Under the pieces are notes generated by a model, which saw nothing but the letters and a program-made list of their open reading frames with translations, did not search any database and was not told where the DNA came from. Positions 8,423 through 16,453 of a stretch of DNA of 64,000 nt are shown here, piece after piece; positions within the stretch are counted from its first letter, which is position 1; each line of letters begins with the position of its first letter. The DNA is taken from contig JAXMBL010000008.1 in NCBI GenBank assembly GCA_046349915.1, positions 248,001-312,000 of the forward strand, written 5' to 3'. This DNA comes from CAIXSC01 sp046349915. Lineage in GTDB: Bacteria > Planctomycetota > Planctomycetia > Pirellulales > Pirellulaceae. Made by a program: the position numbers and the translations under genes.

Positions 8423-8653
8423 ATGACCGGCAAAACAGATATCGTGAAGGGTCGTATCAAGGAAGCTGTGGGCGCGCTCACCGGAAACGAAGAGCTGCGA
8501 GCTGAAGGCAGGAGCGACCAGGCGATCGGCAAGATCAAACAGTCGACTCAGAAGGTTGTCGATGGCGTCGTTGTTGCCGCACAGGCGACCGTGGTCAAGG
8601 CTCAGGAAGTGGCGAAAGAAGCCCTCGCCAAGGCGAAGGATGCCGTGGATTAG
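8423..8653 (+). CDS. CsbD family stress protein
   Basis: The 76-residue protein starts with the CsbD signature: TDIVKGRIKEAVGALTGNEE followed by LRAEGRSDQAIGKIKQ. It continues as an alanine- and lysine-rich amphipathic helix. CsbD proteins are small, hydrophilic and general-stress induced, and their molecular role is unknown. AAAAGGAG precedes the ATG at 8423. It is 41 bases downstream of the lipoprotein gene and likely cotranscribed. Confidence 0.88.
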   Translation: MTGKTDIVKGRIKEAVGALTGNEELRAEGRSDQAIGKIKQSTQKVVDGVVVAAQATVVKAQEVAKEALAKAKDAVD

Positions 8654-8722
8654 TCACAAAGCGAACGACTTATCGCCTGGCGCTAAAGGAGTTCGCGTTG
8701 AGATCGATGCAAAGGTGATGCG

Positions 8723-9124
8723 ATGAGTGACAACGTAAACCGGTTCTGTGTCAATGTCCACGAAAAACTCGAGTCGCTTCAGAGCCGCATGGATGGGCTT
8801 AAGTTGAACATTGGGTCCAGTTGGCACCTTCTGCAGGAGAGGCTCGGCGAGATGCGGCTTCGCGGCAAGTCCCGGCAGATTGCCGTCGCCGAGGCTCGAG
8901 GTCGCTTGGAACAGTGGTTCCGGGAAAACGAGTCTGAAAGCAGAGGCACGGTCGAGCATGAAACTGGGCATCGCGAGGCCTTGCGTGCGGCGCGGGCCAG
9001 TAAGGCGGAGGAATCGGCCTGGATTGCCATCATGCTCGCCGAGGCGAGCATTGACGATGTCGAGCGGATGGTATTGGAGGTGATTGCAGCTCAGGGCGAA
9101 GCCGAGACAGTGACAAACGAATAG
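8723..9124 (+). CDS. Hypothetical helical protein in the stress cluster
   Basis: This 133-residue protein is largely helical and charged. An N-terminal stretch (about residues 10-85, EKLESLQSRMDGLKLNIG and following) may pair as a coiled coil, and a second helix begins around residue 95. It has no signal peptide, transmembrane segment or catalytic motif. The ATG at 8723 follows AAAGGTG. Its position between csbD and the GH13 gene, with short gaps, suggests a shared transcript. I do not recognise the family. Confidence 0.65.
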   Translation: MSDNVNRFCVNVHEKLESLQSRMDGLKLNIGSSWHLLQERLGEMRLRGKSRQIAVAEARGRLEQWFRENESESRGTVEHETGHREALRAARASKAEESAWIAIMLAEASIDDVERMVLEVIAAQGEAETVTNE

Positions 9125-9205
9125 CCCCAGAACCGCCATGCTCGCGGTAGAGTCGCGGCGAGCGACCGATGTGTAACGTCGCGAGGTGGCATAAGGAGTG
9201 TGGTC

Positions 9206-11053
9206 ATGGCAGTATCTGCCGTCGAAAAAGTTCGTACGGGAATGGGCGCCATCCCTTACGAATCTGGCGTCGCGTTTCGAGTCTGGGCGCCCCATGCCGA
9301 CGCTGTTTACGTGGTGGGGGCGTTTAACGCCTGGACTCCCGACGCGCACCCGATGGCGAAGGAGCAGGGTGGCTATTGGTATGCGGATATCGCCTCGGCC
9401 TCGGTCGGCCATGAGTACCGCTATCGTATCGTGACCGGCGACAAACAGTTCCTGCGGATCGACCCCTATGCGCGCCAAGTCACCAGTTCGGCGGGAAATG
9501 CGGTCGTCTACGACCCGCACTTCGAGTGGGCTGGCGATGACTTCCACCTCCCGCCGATCAATGAACTGGTCATCTACGAGATGCACTTGGGAACGTTTCA
9601 CGACAAGGAGGATGGTGCGTCCGACAAGTTCGCGGAAGCTGTGCGTAAGTTGGATCATCTGCAACGTCTGGGCGTGAACGTCATTGAAGTGATGCCCTTG
9701 GCCGAGTTCTCTGGCGCGTTGTCGTGGGGCTACAACCCAGCGTGCGTGTTCGCCGTGGAGACCGCTTATGGCGGCGCGAACGGATTCAAGCGATTTGTCA
9801 AGTCAGTGCATCGCGCCGGCCTGGGAGTCGTTCTGGATGTCGTCTACAACCACTTTGGCCCGGGCGACTTGGATCTCTGGCAATTCGACGGCTGGAGCGA
9901 GAACGGATTAGGCGGCATTTACTTTTACAACGACTGGCGCGCCGAGACGCCCTGGGGGACGACTCGCCCGGATTACGGCCGCCAGGAAGTGCGTGAGTTC
10001 ATCCGGGACAACGCGCTGATGTGGCTGGAGGAATACCATGTTGACGGTTTACGCCTGGACATGACGCTGTTTATGCGGAACGTGCGAGGAAACGGCGATC
10101 CTGGCGGCGACTTGCCCGATGGCTGGAGTCTTGTGCAATGGATCAATCGTGAAGTCCGGCAAAAGTATCCGGACCGCATCGTCATCGCGGAAGACTTGCA
10201 GAACGACGATCGGATTACGAAGCCGGTGGACCAGGGGGGAGCGGGCTTCACGGCTCAATGGGGCGCGCGATTCGTACACCCCGTACGCGCCGCCGTCATC
10301 ACATCCAGCGACGAGCTACGATCGCTCGACAGCGTTCGCGGGGCGCTGGAGGGACGCTATAACGGAGATCCGTTTCAGCGCGTGATCTACAGCGAGTCGC
10401 ACGACGAGGTGGCCAACGGGAAGGCTCGCGTCGCTTCGGAGATCGATCCCCATGATCCCGACAGTTGGTTCGCCCAGAAACGCACGACCTTGGCGGCGGC
10501 CTTAGTGCTGACGGCGCCCGGCATCCCCATGCTGTTTCAAGGTCAGGAGTTCCTGGAAGATGGCTGGTTCAAGGATTCCGTTCCGCTCGACTGGCATAAG
10601 TCGGAGGAGTTCAGCGGACTGGTGCGGATGTATCGCGACCTGATTCACTTGCGTCTCAACCGATTCGGTTCGACTCGCGGCCTTTCAGGGTCGGGCCTGA
10701 ACACCTTTCATCAAAACCAAGCCGATAACGTTCTCGCTTACCATCGTTGGCATCAGGGAGGCGCCGGCGATGATGTGGTGGTCGTCGTCAATCTTTCGCA
10801 CTTGGCCCACGAGAACTACAAGTTGGGTTTTCCGAAGCCTGGAGTGTGGCGTTTGCGGCTGAATAGCGACTGGCACGGCTATAGCCGCAGTTTTGGCAAT
10901 CAAGCGTGCTCGGATGTGGTCGCGGGAGCCGGATCGCAAGGCGAGCCAGTAGAATGCGCCGTGATCGTTCGTGATGGTTTTTGCTCTGCGGGAACAATCA
11001 GTATCGGACCCTATAGCGTCTTGGTGTTTTCCCAAGACAAACCCCGCACGTAG
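9206..11053 (+). CDS. GH13 enzyme, alpha-glucan branching enzyme-like
   Basis: The 615-residue protein has an N-terminal CBM48-like domain (about 10-105, FRVWAPHADAVYVVGAFNAW) and a GH13 barrel. Visible barrel motifs are DVVYNHFG (region I), GLRLDMT with the nucleophile Asp (region II), IAEDL with the acid/base Glu (region III) and SESHDEV (region IV). MLFQGQEFLEDGWF and PLDW resemble GlgB. A C-terminal beta domain ends the protein. It probably cleaves or transfers alpha-1,4 glucan chains in glycogen or compatible-solute metabolism; a trehalose-releasing or amylase activity is not excluded. The ATG at 9206 has AAGGAG seven bases upstream. Its stop is immediately followed by the right copy of the direct repeat. 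Confidence 0.85.
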   Translation: MAVSAVEKVRTGMGAIPYESGVAFRVWAPHADAVYVVGAFNAWTPDAHPMAKEQGGYWYADIASASVGHEYRYRIVTGDKQFLRIDPYARQVTSSAGNAVVYDPHFEWAGDDFHLPPINELVIYEMHLGTFHDKEDGASDKFAEAVRKLDHLQRLGVNVIEVMPLAEFSGALSWGYNPACVFAVETAYGGANGFKRFVKSVHRAGLGVVLDVVYNHFGPGDLDLWQFDGWSENGLGGIYFYNDWRAETPWGTTRPDYGRQEVREFIRDNALMWLEEYHVDGLRLDMTLFMRNVRGNGDPGGDLPDGWSLVQWINREVRQKYPDRIVIAEDLQNDDRITKPVDQGGAGFTAQWGARFVHPVRAAVITSSDELRSLDSVRGALEGRYNGDPFQRVIYSESHDEVANGKARVASEIDPHDPDSWFAQKRTTLAAALVLTAPGIPMLFQGQEFLEDGWFKDSVPLDWHKSEEFSGLVRMYRDLIHLRLNRFGSTRGLSGSGLNTFHQNQADNVLAYHRWHQGGAGDDVVVVVNLSHLAHENYKLGFPKPGVWRLRLNSDWHGYSRSFGNQACSDVVAGAGSQGEPVECAVIVRDGFCSAGTISIGPYSVLVFSQDKPRT

Positions 11054-11096
11054 GGCAGCCGGACGAAAAAAACTACCAGCAGACCCACTCCTGGGT
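11052..11096. repeat. Direct repeat, right copy
   Basis: This is the second copy of the element at 41-85, in the same orientation. It overlaps the last bases of the GH13 gene and lies about 105 bases before a transposase remnant. The two copies bracket about 11 kb. Confidence 0.7.
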
Positions 11097-11201
11097 GAAC
11101 GGGGCTAACTTGCCCATTTTCTATTGATTTTAGGTGGGGAATCTGTTGTGCTACAAAGCAGATTCCAAGTCCAGGGGGGATTGCGGAAAAGGAGTAACGC
11201 T

Positions 11202-11730
11202 ATGTTCTCCCACTGGCCCGAGTTCTTTTCGTCGTGCCGTTCGCGTCTATCGGCGATCGCTCGAAGTTGCTTTTTGAGCCGCAAACGTTGGATCGAGAGA
11301 TACTCACGACTCTCAGCCACGTTACGCGGTCTTCGTAGCGAACGAGATCAGGCGAAGTTAGAGGCGGATCGACTGAAGTCCGCGCATCAGCAATTGGTTG
11401 AAAGAGTGAAGTCGCTGGAACGTGAGCTTGCACAGCCACGCAAGATTGAACTTCCGATTGGCGAGCGGCCGCCAGGGCATCAGTACGGTGCAGGCTTGAT
11501 CGCTCTCAGCGTCAACTTGGCCAGACAGATTGGACTTCGACCGACAACTCGCGCGCTGTCGTTGTCGTTCCGTTGGCTCGGCGCCGATCAACCTGTGCCC
11601 ACCTACCACTCGATTCGTGAATGGGTGCGACGCCAGCGGGCTCGCGCGACAGAAACGCGGGAAGAAACGTAAAGGCGGCGTGTGGCTCGTGGACATCACG
11701 AATCAAAATTGTAAACGCTGGGAACATTGA
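11202..11730 (+). pseudogene. Frameshifted, truncated transposase
   Basis: The frame from the ATG at 11202 (AAAAGGAG upstream) encodes a basic N-terminus and a coiled coil (ERDQAKLEADRLKSAHQQL). It continues with a conserved block containing GHQYGAGLIALSVNLARQIG and YHSIREWVRRQ, typical of an unnamed planctomycete transposase family. Near 11640 a frameshift occurs. The next frame carries the expected KKRKGGVWLVD, but homology ends at about 11700, so the DDE catalytic core is missing. It is inactive and marks the right edge of the stress island. Confidence 0.75.
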
Positions 11731-11743
11731 ATCAACAGACTTC

Positions 11744-11765
11744 CTGGGGCGATGCCCCAGGCTAC
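11744..11765 (-). repeat. GTAG-type REP hairpin
   Basis: On the minus strand the element reads GTAGC followed by CTGGGGC, a three-base loop and GCCCCAG. A GTAG tetranucleotide 5' of a short hairpin is the hallmark of REP elements processed by IS200-like REP transposases. It lies 3' of yjbQ and could also act in transcript ending. Confidence 0.55.
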
Positions 11766-11802
11766 GGTGAGCTTGGCCGTTGGCCAAGTCGAGTTGGCTT
11801 TG

Positions 11803-12225
11803 TCACTCGCCGATGATCTTCACCAACACCCGTTTGGGTCTGCGTCCGTCGAACTCGCCGTAAAAGATTTGCTCCCACGGACCGAAGTCCAGTCGTCCGT
11901 TGGTGATGGCAACCACCACTTCTCGGCCCATGATCTGACGCTTCATGTGAGCGTCCGCGTTGTCCTCGCCGGTGCGATTGTGAGCATACCGCTGCGGAGA
12001 AGCGTCGAACGGCGCGAGTCCTTCCAGCCACTTCTTGTAGTCCTCGTGCAAACCCCGCTCGTCGTCGTTGATGAATACCGAGGCCGTGATGTGCATGGCG
12101 TTCACCAGGCACAGCCCCTCGCGCACGCCGCTCTTGCGGACAATCTCCTCGATCGTCGGCGTAATGTTCTCGAAGGCCATGCGAGCCGGAAGTTGAAAGG
12201 TCAAATACTCAGTGTGTGATTTCAT
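11803..12225 (-). CDS. yjbQ: YjbQ family protein (UPF0047)
   Basis: The 140-residue protein is full length for the family. It contains the signatures LCLVNAMHITASVFIND and ANAD-like DNADAHMKRQIMG, then VVVAITNGRLDFGPWEQIFY and the end GRRPKRVLVKIIGE. YjbQ proteins are small trimeric beta-barrel proteins; some have weak thiamine-phosphate synthase activity, but the physiological role is unsettled. GGGAAG precedes the ATG. It is a single gene downstream of the dnaE2 operon on the same strand, with a 146-base gap. Confidence 0.93.
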   Translation of the reverse strand: MKSHTEYLTFQLPARMAFENITPTIEEIVRKSGVREGLCLVNAMHITASVFINDDERGLHEDYKKWLEGLAPFDASPQRYAHNRTGEDNADAHMKRQIMGREVVVAITNGRLDFGPWEQIFYGEFDGRRPKRVLVKIIGE

Positions 12226-12371
12226 GCTTGCTTCCCTTTATGCTCAACCATCGTAACGCTTACTTCGTGACCAGGCGATGCGTGGTTCGGTTACGCTCGC
12301 CGAGCATTCGGGTAGGGACGATTCCTCGGATTACGGATCGCGGCTGGCTGGACGACTCGCCCCAGGATTCG

Positions 12372-15300
12372 CTAGCGGAAATCGCGTGAGCGGGTCGTAA
12401 GTGATTGAAGTGGTTGGCCTGATTCGCCTGTCCGTAAACTCTCGCTCAGGTCTTCGATGCGATTCACCACGACATGCTCGACCGATTCGCTGCGTTCCAA
12501 CTTGCCGCCCGCCACCCACGCCTGACTTCGTTTCGCCACCGTATAAAACAGTTCCCAGATCGCCTGTCGGACCACCAAGTTCACCACTCCCGACTCGTCC
12601 TCCAACGTTACAAACGTGATTCCCTTGGCTGTGGAAGGACGCTGACGCAGCAGCACCAATCCCGCCACTCGCACCCAGCGGTTGGCCGGAACCTCTCGCA
12701 ATTCACTCGCCGATACCACTCCCAGTTGCCGCAGTCGGTCGCGAAAAAAGCCCACCGGATGTCCTTTCAGCGACAACCCCGACGCGCGATAGTCGGCGAA
12801 GACTTGTTCCAACCCCGACAGTTCTGGCAAACCCTCCACTAAGGGCTCGTCGTCTCCTAACGCCGCAAACAACGGACGAGCTGTTCGTCCACGCTCCTGC
12901 CCCAAGGTCTGCCATAAGGCCGCTCGACGATCGATCGCCAGCGAGCGAAACACATCGGCCTCCGCTAACCGCGACAACTCAGCGGCTCGCAGGCCGGTCC
13001 GCCGAGCCACCTCGTCGACCGAACGATACGGACCGCGACGCGCTCGTTCCGCCACCAATGACTCGATCACTCGTCGCGATCCTCCTGTCAACAGCCGAAA
13101 CCCCAATCGCAGTGCGGGGGCCGCGTTTGAATTGGAGGTGGGAGGCTCCAGCGTACAGTCCCAGTCGCTGGCGTTGATATCGACCGGCCGCACCTCGACG
13201 CCATGGTCCCGTGCGTCTCGTATCAACTGAGCAGGTCCGTAAAAGCCCATGGGCTGACTGTTCAGAATGGCCGCGATAAAAGCCGCCGGATGATATCGCT
13301 TCAGCCACGCCGATACATAAACCAACAGCGCAAAACTGGCCGCGTGCGACTCCGGAAACCCATATTCGCCAAACCCTCGGATCTGTTGAAACACCTGTTC
13401 GGCAAAGTGTCGATTCAGTCCGCGAGCTTCCATGCCCGCCAGCAGCTTCAACCGAAATTGATCGATGATCCCCGGCCGACGCCAAGCGCCCATCGCCCGT
13501 CGTAACTGATCCGCCTCGCCCGGCGTGAACCCCGCCGCCACTACCGCCAATCGCATGGCCTGTTCCTGGAACAAAGGCACTCCCAGCGTCTTATGCAACA
13601 CTTCACGAATCGCCTCGTTCGGATAAACCGCCTCTTCCTCGCCGTTGCGCCGACGCAAATAGGGATGCACCATCTGCCCTTGGATAGGGCCCGGTCGTAC
13701 AATCGCCACCTCAATAACCAAATCGTAAAAACACCGCGGACGTAGACGCGGCAGCATACTCATCTGCGCTCGGCTCTCAATCTGAAAAACTCCCATCGTG
13801 TCCGCTCGCGAAATCATCTCGTACACCGCCGGATCCTCGGACGGTATCGTCGCCAACGTCCAAGGGGAGACGCCATCGCGAGTCGCTCCCAGGGGCGAGC
13901 CGGCGAACGGCTGGCTTGTAGATTGAATGTCTGACGCACTGGTCTGTGGGCTGGGCTCTGTGCTGGCGTGTGCGGCGACTTGTGTATTGGCTAACGGGAC
14001 GAGTGGCGAACTGATTACGTTTGGCGGGCGGACGCCCATGCGCTCCAGCAATTCAAAGCACTTGCGGATGGCGGTCAGCATTCCCAAGCACAAGCAATCA
14101 ACTTTCAGGATTCCCAATTCGTCCAAGTCATCCTTGTCCCACTGAATGACCGTTCGCCCCTCCATGGCCGCGTTCTCGATCGGCGCCAACTCGCATAGCG
14201 GTCCGCGAGTCATCACCATGCCGCCCACATGCTGCGATAAATGGCGAGGAAAACCAATGATCTCCGTCACCGCGCGGATCAGGCGTTGGCCAAGCGGCGA
14301 TTCGGGATCGATTCCCACCTGAGCGCACCGCTCCGGGAATCGCTCGTCGCGAGTATAACCATCGACCTGCTTCGCCAACGCATCCACACGATCAAGCGAT
14401 AACCCGAGCGCCTTGCCGACGTCTCGCACGGCGCTCCGTGCACAGTAAGTAATCACCACCGCGGTCAAGCCCGCACGCTCCCGCCCATACTTGCCATACA
14501 AATACTGCAGCACCTCCTCGCGCCGCTCATGCTCAAAGTCAATATCGATGTCTGGCGCCTCGTTTCGCTCGCGACTCACAAATCGCTCGAATAGCAAATC
14601 GCTCCTTTCCGGATCGACCGAAGTCACTCCCAGGCAGTAACAGACGGCTGAGTTGGCCGCCGAACCGCGACCTTGGCATAAGATGCCGCGCTCGCGCGCG
14701 AATCGCACCAAGTCCCACACAGTCAAAAAGTACGCCTCGTAGTGCAGTTCATCGATCAACTCCAATTCATACTGAACCAGCTTGCGCACCTTATCTGGCA
14801 CGCCTGCTGGATATCGCTTACTGGCCCCCTCCCAAGTCAACTCGCCCAAATACTCACTGGGAGTTTTTCCTATCGGCGCCAGTTCCTCGGGATACTCGTA
14901 TCGCAATTCGTCTAACGAGAATTGACACCGTTCCGCCACCTCGCGGGTCCTGGCTAACAACTCAGGATGCTCTCCATACAACTCCCACAATTCATCATGC
15001 GACCGAAGGTGTCGTTGAGCGTTTTGAAATAACCGGCCTTGGACTTCAGCGACTGAGACCCCCAGGCGGATTGCCGTCAAAATGTCGGCCAAGGGCAAGC
15101 GGGACTGCGAGTGATAATGCACATCGTTGGCCGCCACCAACGGCACGCCACTCGCACTCGACCACCGTCGCCACTTGGCAAACCGCTCCGCATCCGCTAC
15201 CCCTCGAAACAGTTCGGCCAACAAATACCCGCGGTCCCCAAACAGGTCGGAGAACTTCTCGAGCCATTCTGTAGGAGTGCCAGCAATGCGCGTGCTTAGG

Positions 15301-15821
15301 AGATTTCCGTCAGGAACGCGTTCGAGCGTGGATTGAGTAGGGTGGCTGGGAGAACTTGAGGAGAGTTGGTCCAGCGCTGTCAAAGGTAAACCCGCCAACA
15401 AGCCCACTGAATGCTCGGCCAAGTCATCCCACGCGATCCGACACTCCCCCTTCTCCGCTCGCCGCCTGCCTAAGGTCAGCAGTCGCGACAATCTTGCGTA
15501 TGACTCGCGATTGCTCGCCCACACCACTAATGGCGGCGCGTCGAGCAAATGCAGCTCAGCGCCCACCAACAGCTTCAATCCCTGGTCCTTGGCTGCCCCG
15601 TGCGCTCGAACCACACCCGCCAAGGTATTGCGGTCCGTGACCGCTATCGCCCCATATCCCAACTCCACTGCCCTCGTCACCAACTCGTCCGCATGCGACG
15701 CCCCCTCGAGAAACGAGAAGTTTGTCTTGCAATGCAACTCGACGAATCGCAGGCCCTTTCTCGTCGCGGCCCTTCCGTGGAGGCTGGGGGAAGAAACGGG
15801 CGAAGCAGAGGAGGTTCGCAT
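12372..15821 (-). CDS. dnaE2: Error-prone DNA polymerase DnaE2 (ImuC)
   Basis: The 1149-residue protein has a PHP domain (about 25-260, FVELHCKTNFSFLEG). The C-family polymerase core carries the metal-binding motif PDIDIDFE (423-430), the active-site region GILCQGRGSAANSAVCY and a later KVDCLCLGM. Helix-hairpin-helix and OB-fold regions follow (VRVAGLVLLRQRPSTAKG). A low-complexity Ser/Thr/Pro insertion lies around residue 610-650. DnaE2 lacks the clamp-recruiting features of DnaE1 and acts with ImuB in damage-induced mutagenic translesion synthesis. It is the last gene of the imuA-imuB-dnaE2 cassette but is separated from imuB by a 630-base REP array. Confidence 0.97.
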   Translation of the reverse strand: MRTSSASPVSSPSLHGRAATRKGLRFVELHCKTNFSFLEGASHADELVTRAVELGYGAIAVTDRNTLAGVVRAHGAAKDQGLKLLVGAELHLLDAPPLVVWASNRESYARLSRLLTLGRRRAEKGECRIAWDDLAEHSVGLLAGLPLTALDQLSSSSPSHPTQSTLERVPDGNLLSTRIAGTPTEWLEKFSDLFGDRGYLLAELFRGVADAERFAKWRRWSSASGVPLVAANDVHYHSQSRLPLADILTAIRLGVSVAEVQGRLFQNAQRHLRSHDELWELYGEHPELLARTREVAERCQFSLDELRYEYPEELAPIGKTPSEYLGELTWEGASKRYPAGVPDKVRKLVQYELELIDELHYEAYFLTVWDLVRFARERGILCQGRGSAANSAVCYCLGVTSVDPERSDLLFERFVSRERNEAPDIDIDFEHERREEVLQYLYGKYGRERAGLTAVVITYCARSAVRDVGKALGLSLDRVDALAKQVDGYTRDERFPERCAQVGIDPESPLGQRLIRAVTEIIGFPRHLSQHVGGMVMTRGPLCELAPIENAAMEGRTVIQWDKDDLDELGILKVDCLCLGMLTAIRKCFELLERMGVRPPNVISSPLVPLANTQVAAHASTEPSPQTSASDIQSTSQPFAGSPLGATRDGVSPWTLATIPSEDPAVYEMISRADTMGVFQIESRAQMSMLPRLRPRCFYDLVIEVAIVRPGPIQGQMVHPYLRRRNGEEEAVYPNEAIREVLHKTLGVPLFQEQAMRLAVVAAGFTPGEADQLRRAMGAWRRPGIIDQFRLKLLAGMEARGLNRHFAEQVFQQIRGFGEYGFPESHAASFALLVYVSAWLKRYHPAAFIAAILNSQPMGFYGPAQLIRDARDHGVEVRPVDINASDWDCTLEPPTSNSNAAPALRLGFRLLTGGSRRVIESLVAERARRGPYRSVDEVARRTGLRAAELSRLAEADVFRSLAIDRRAALWQTLGQERGRTARPLFAALGDDEPLVEGLPELSGLEQVFADYRASGLSLKGHPVGFFRDRLRQLGVVSASELREVPANRWVRVAGLVLLRQRPSTAKGITFVTLEDESGVVNLVVRQAIWELFYTVAKRSQAWVAGGKLERSESVEHVVVNRIEDLSESLRTGESGQPLQSLTTRSRDFR

Positions 15822-15870
15822 CGAGTGGGGCTCGCTTGGCGAAGAAAACGTGAAAGAGTGGAATGGATTT

Positions 15871-16449
15871 GTAGCGGAACTCGCCAGAGTTCCGATCGCT
15901 GTCTGCGAGTTGATTTGTTTTGCTGGTGCGGCGTTGGTTCGCGGGGCGACGAGTCGGAATTCTTGCGAATTCCGCTACGAGAGGATTGGTAGCGGAACTC
16001 GCAAGAGTTCCGCTCGTTGTCTGCGAGTTGATTTGTTTTGCTGGTGCGGCGTTGGTTCGTGGGGGGACGAGTCGGAATTCTTGCGAATTCCGCTACGAGT
16101 GTGATTGGTAGCGGAACTCGCCAGAGTTCCGCTCGTTATCTGCGAGTTGATTTGTTTTGCTGGTGCGGCGTTGGTTCGTGGGACGACGGGTCGGAATTCT
16201 TGCGAATTCCGCTACGAGAGGATTGGTAGCGGAACTCGCGCGAGTTCTGCTCGTTGCCTGCGAGTTGGTTTGTCTTGCTGGTGCGGCGTTGGTTCGTGGG
16301 GCGACGAGTCGGAATTCTTGCGAATTCCGCTACGAGAGGATTGGTAGCGGAACTCGCAAGAGTTCCACTCGTTGTTTGCGAGTTGTTTGTTTTGCTGTGC
16401 GGCGTTGGTTCGTTGGGCGACGAGTCGGAATTCTTGCGAATTCCGCTAC
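15871..16449. repeat. Tandem array of five REPIN-like elements
   Basis: Five copies of a ~108 bp element recur every 118-119 bp (15871, 15989, 16108, 16226, 16344). Each begins with GTAG plus the hairpin GGAACTC-N4-GAGTTCC and ends with the inverse GGAATTC-N4-GAATTCC plus CTAC, around a ~60-base core that includes TGGTGCGGCGTTGGTTCG. Two REP hairpins in inverse orientation define a REPIN/BIME. The array fills the gap between imuB and dnaE2; a sixth copy is at 26546. No REP transposase gene is in the window. Confidence 0.9.
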
Positions 16450-16453
16450 GGGG

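Noticed and set aside
15871..16449. Possible CRISPR array because of regular 118 bp spacing
   Set aside because: The whole unit is conserved, with no variable spacers, and it is made of paired hairpins; no cas genes are near.
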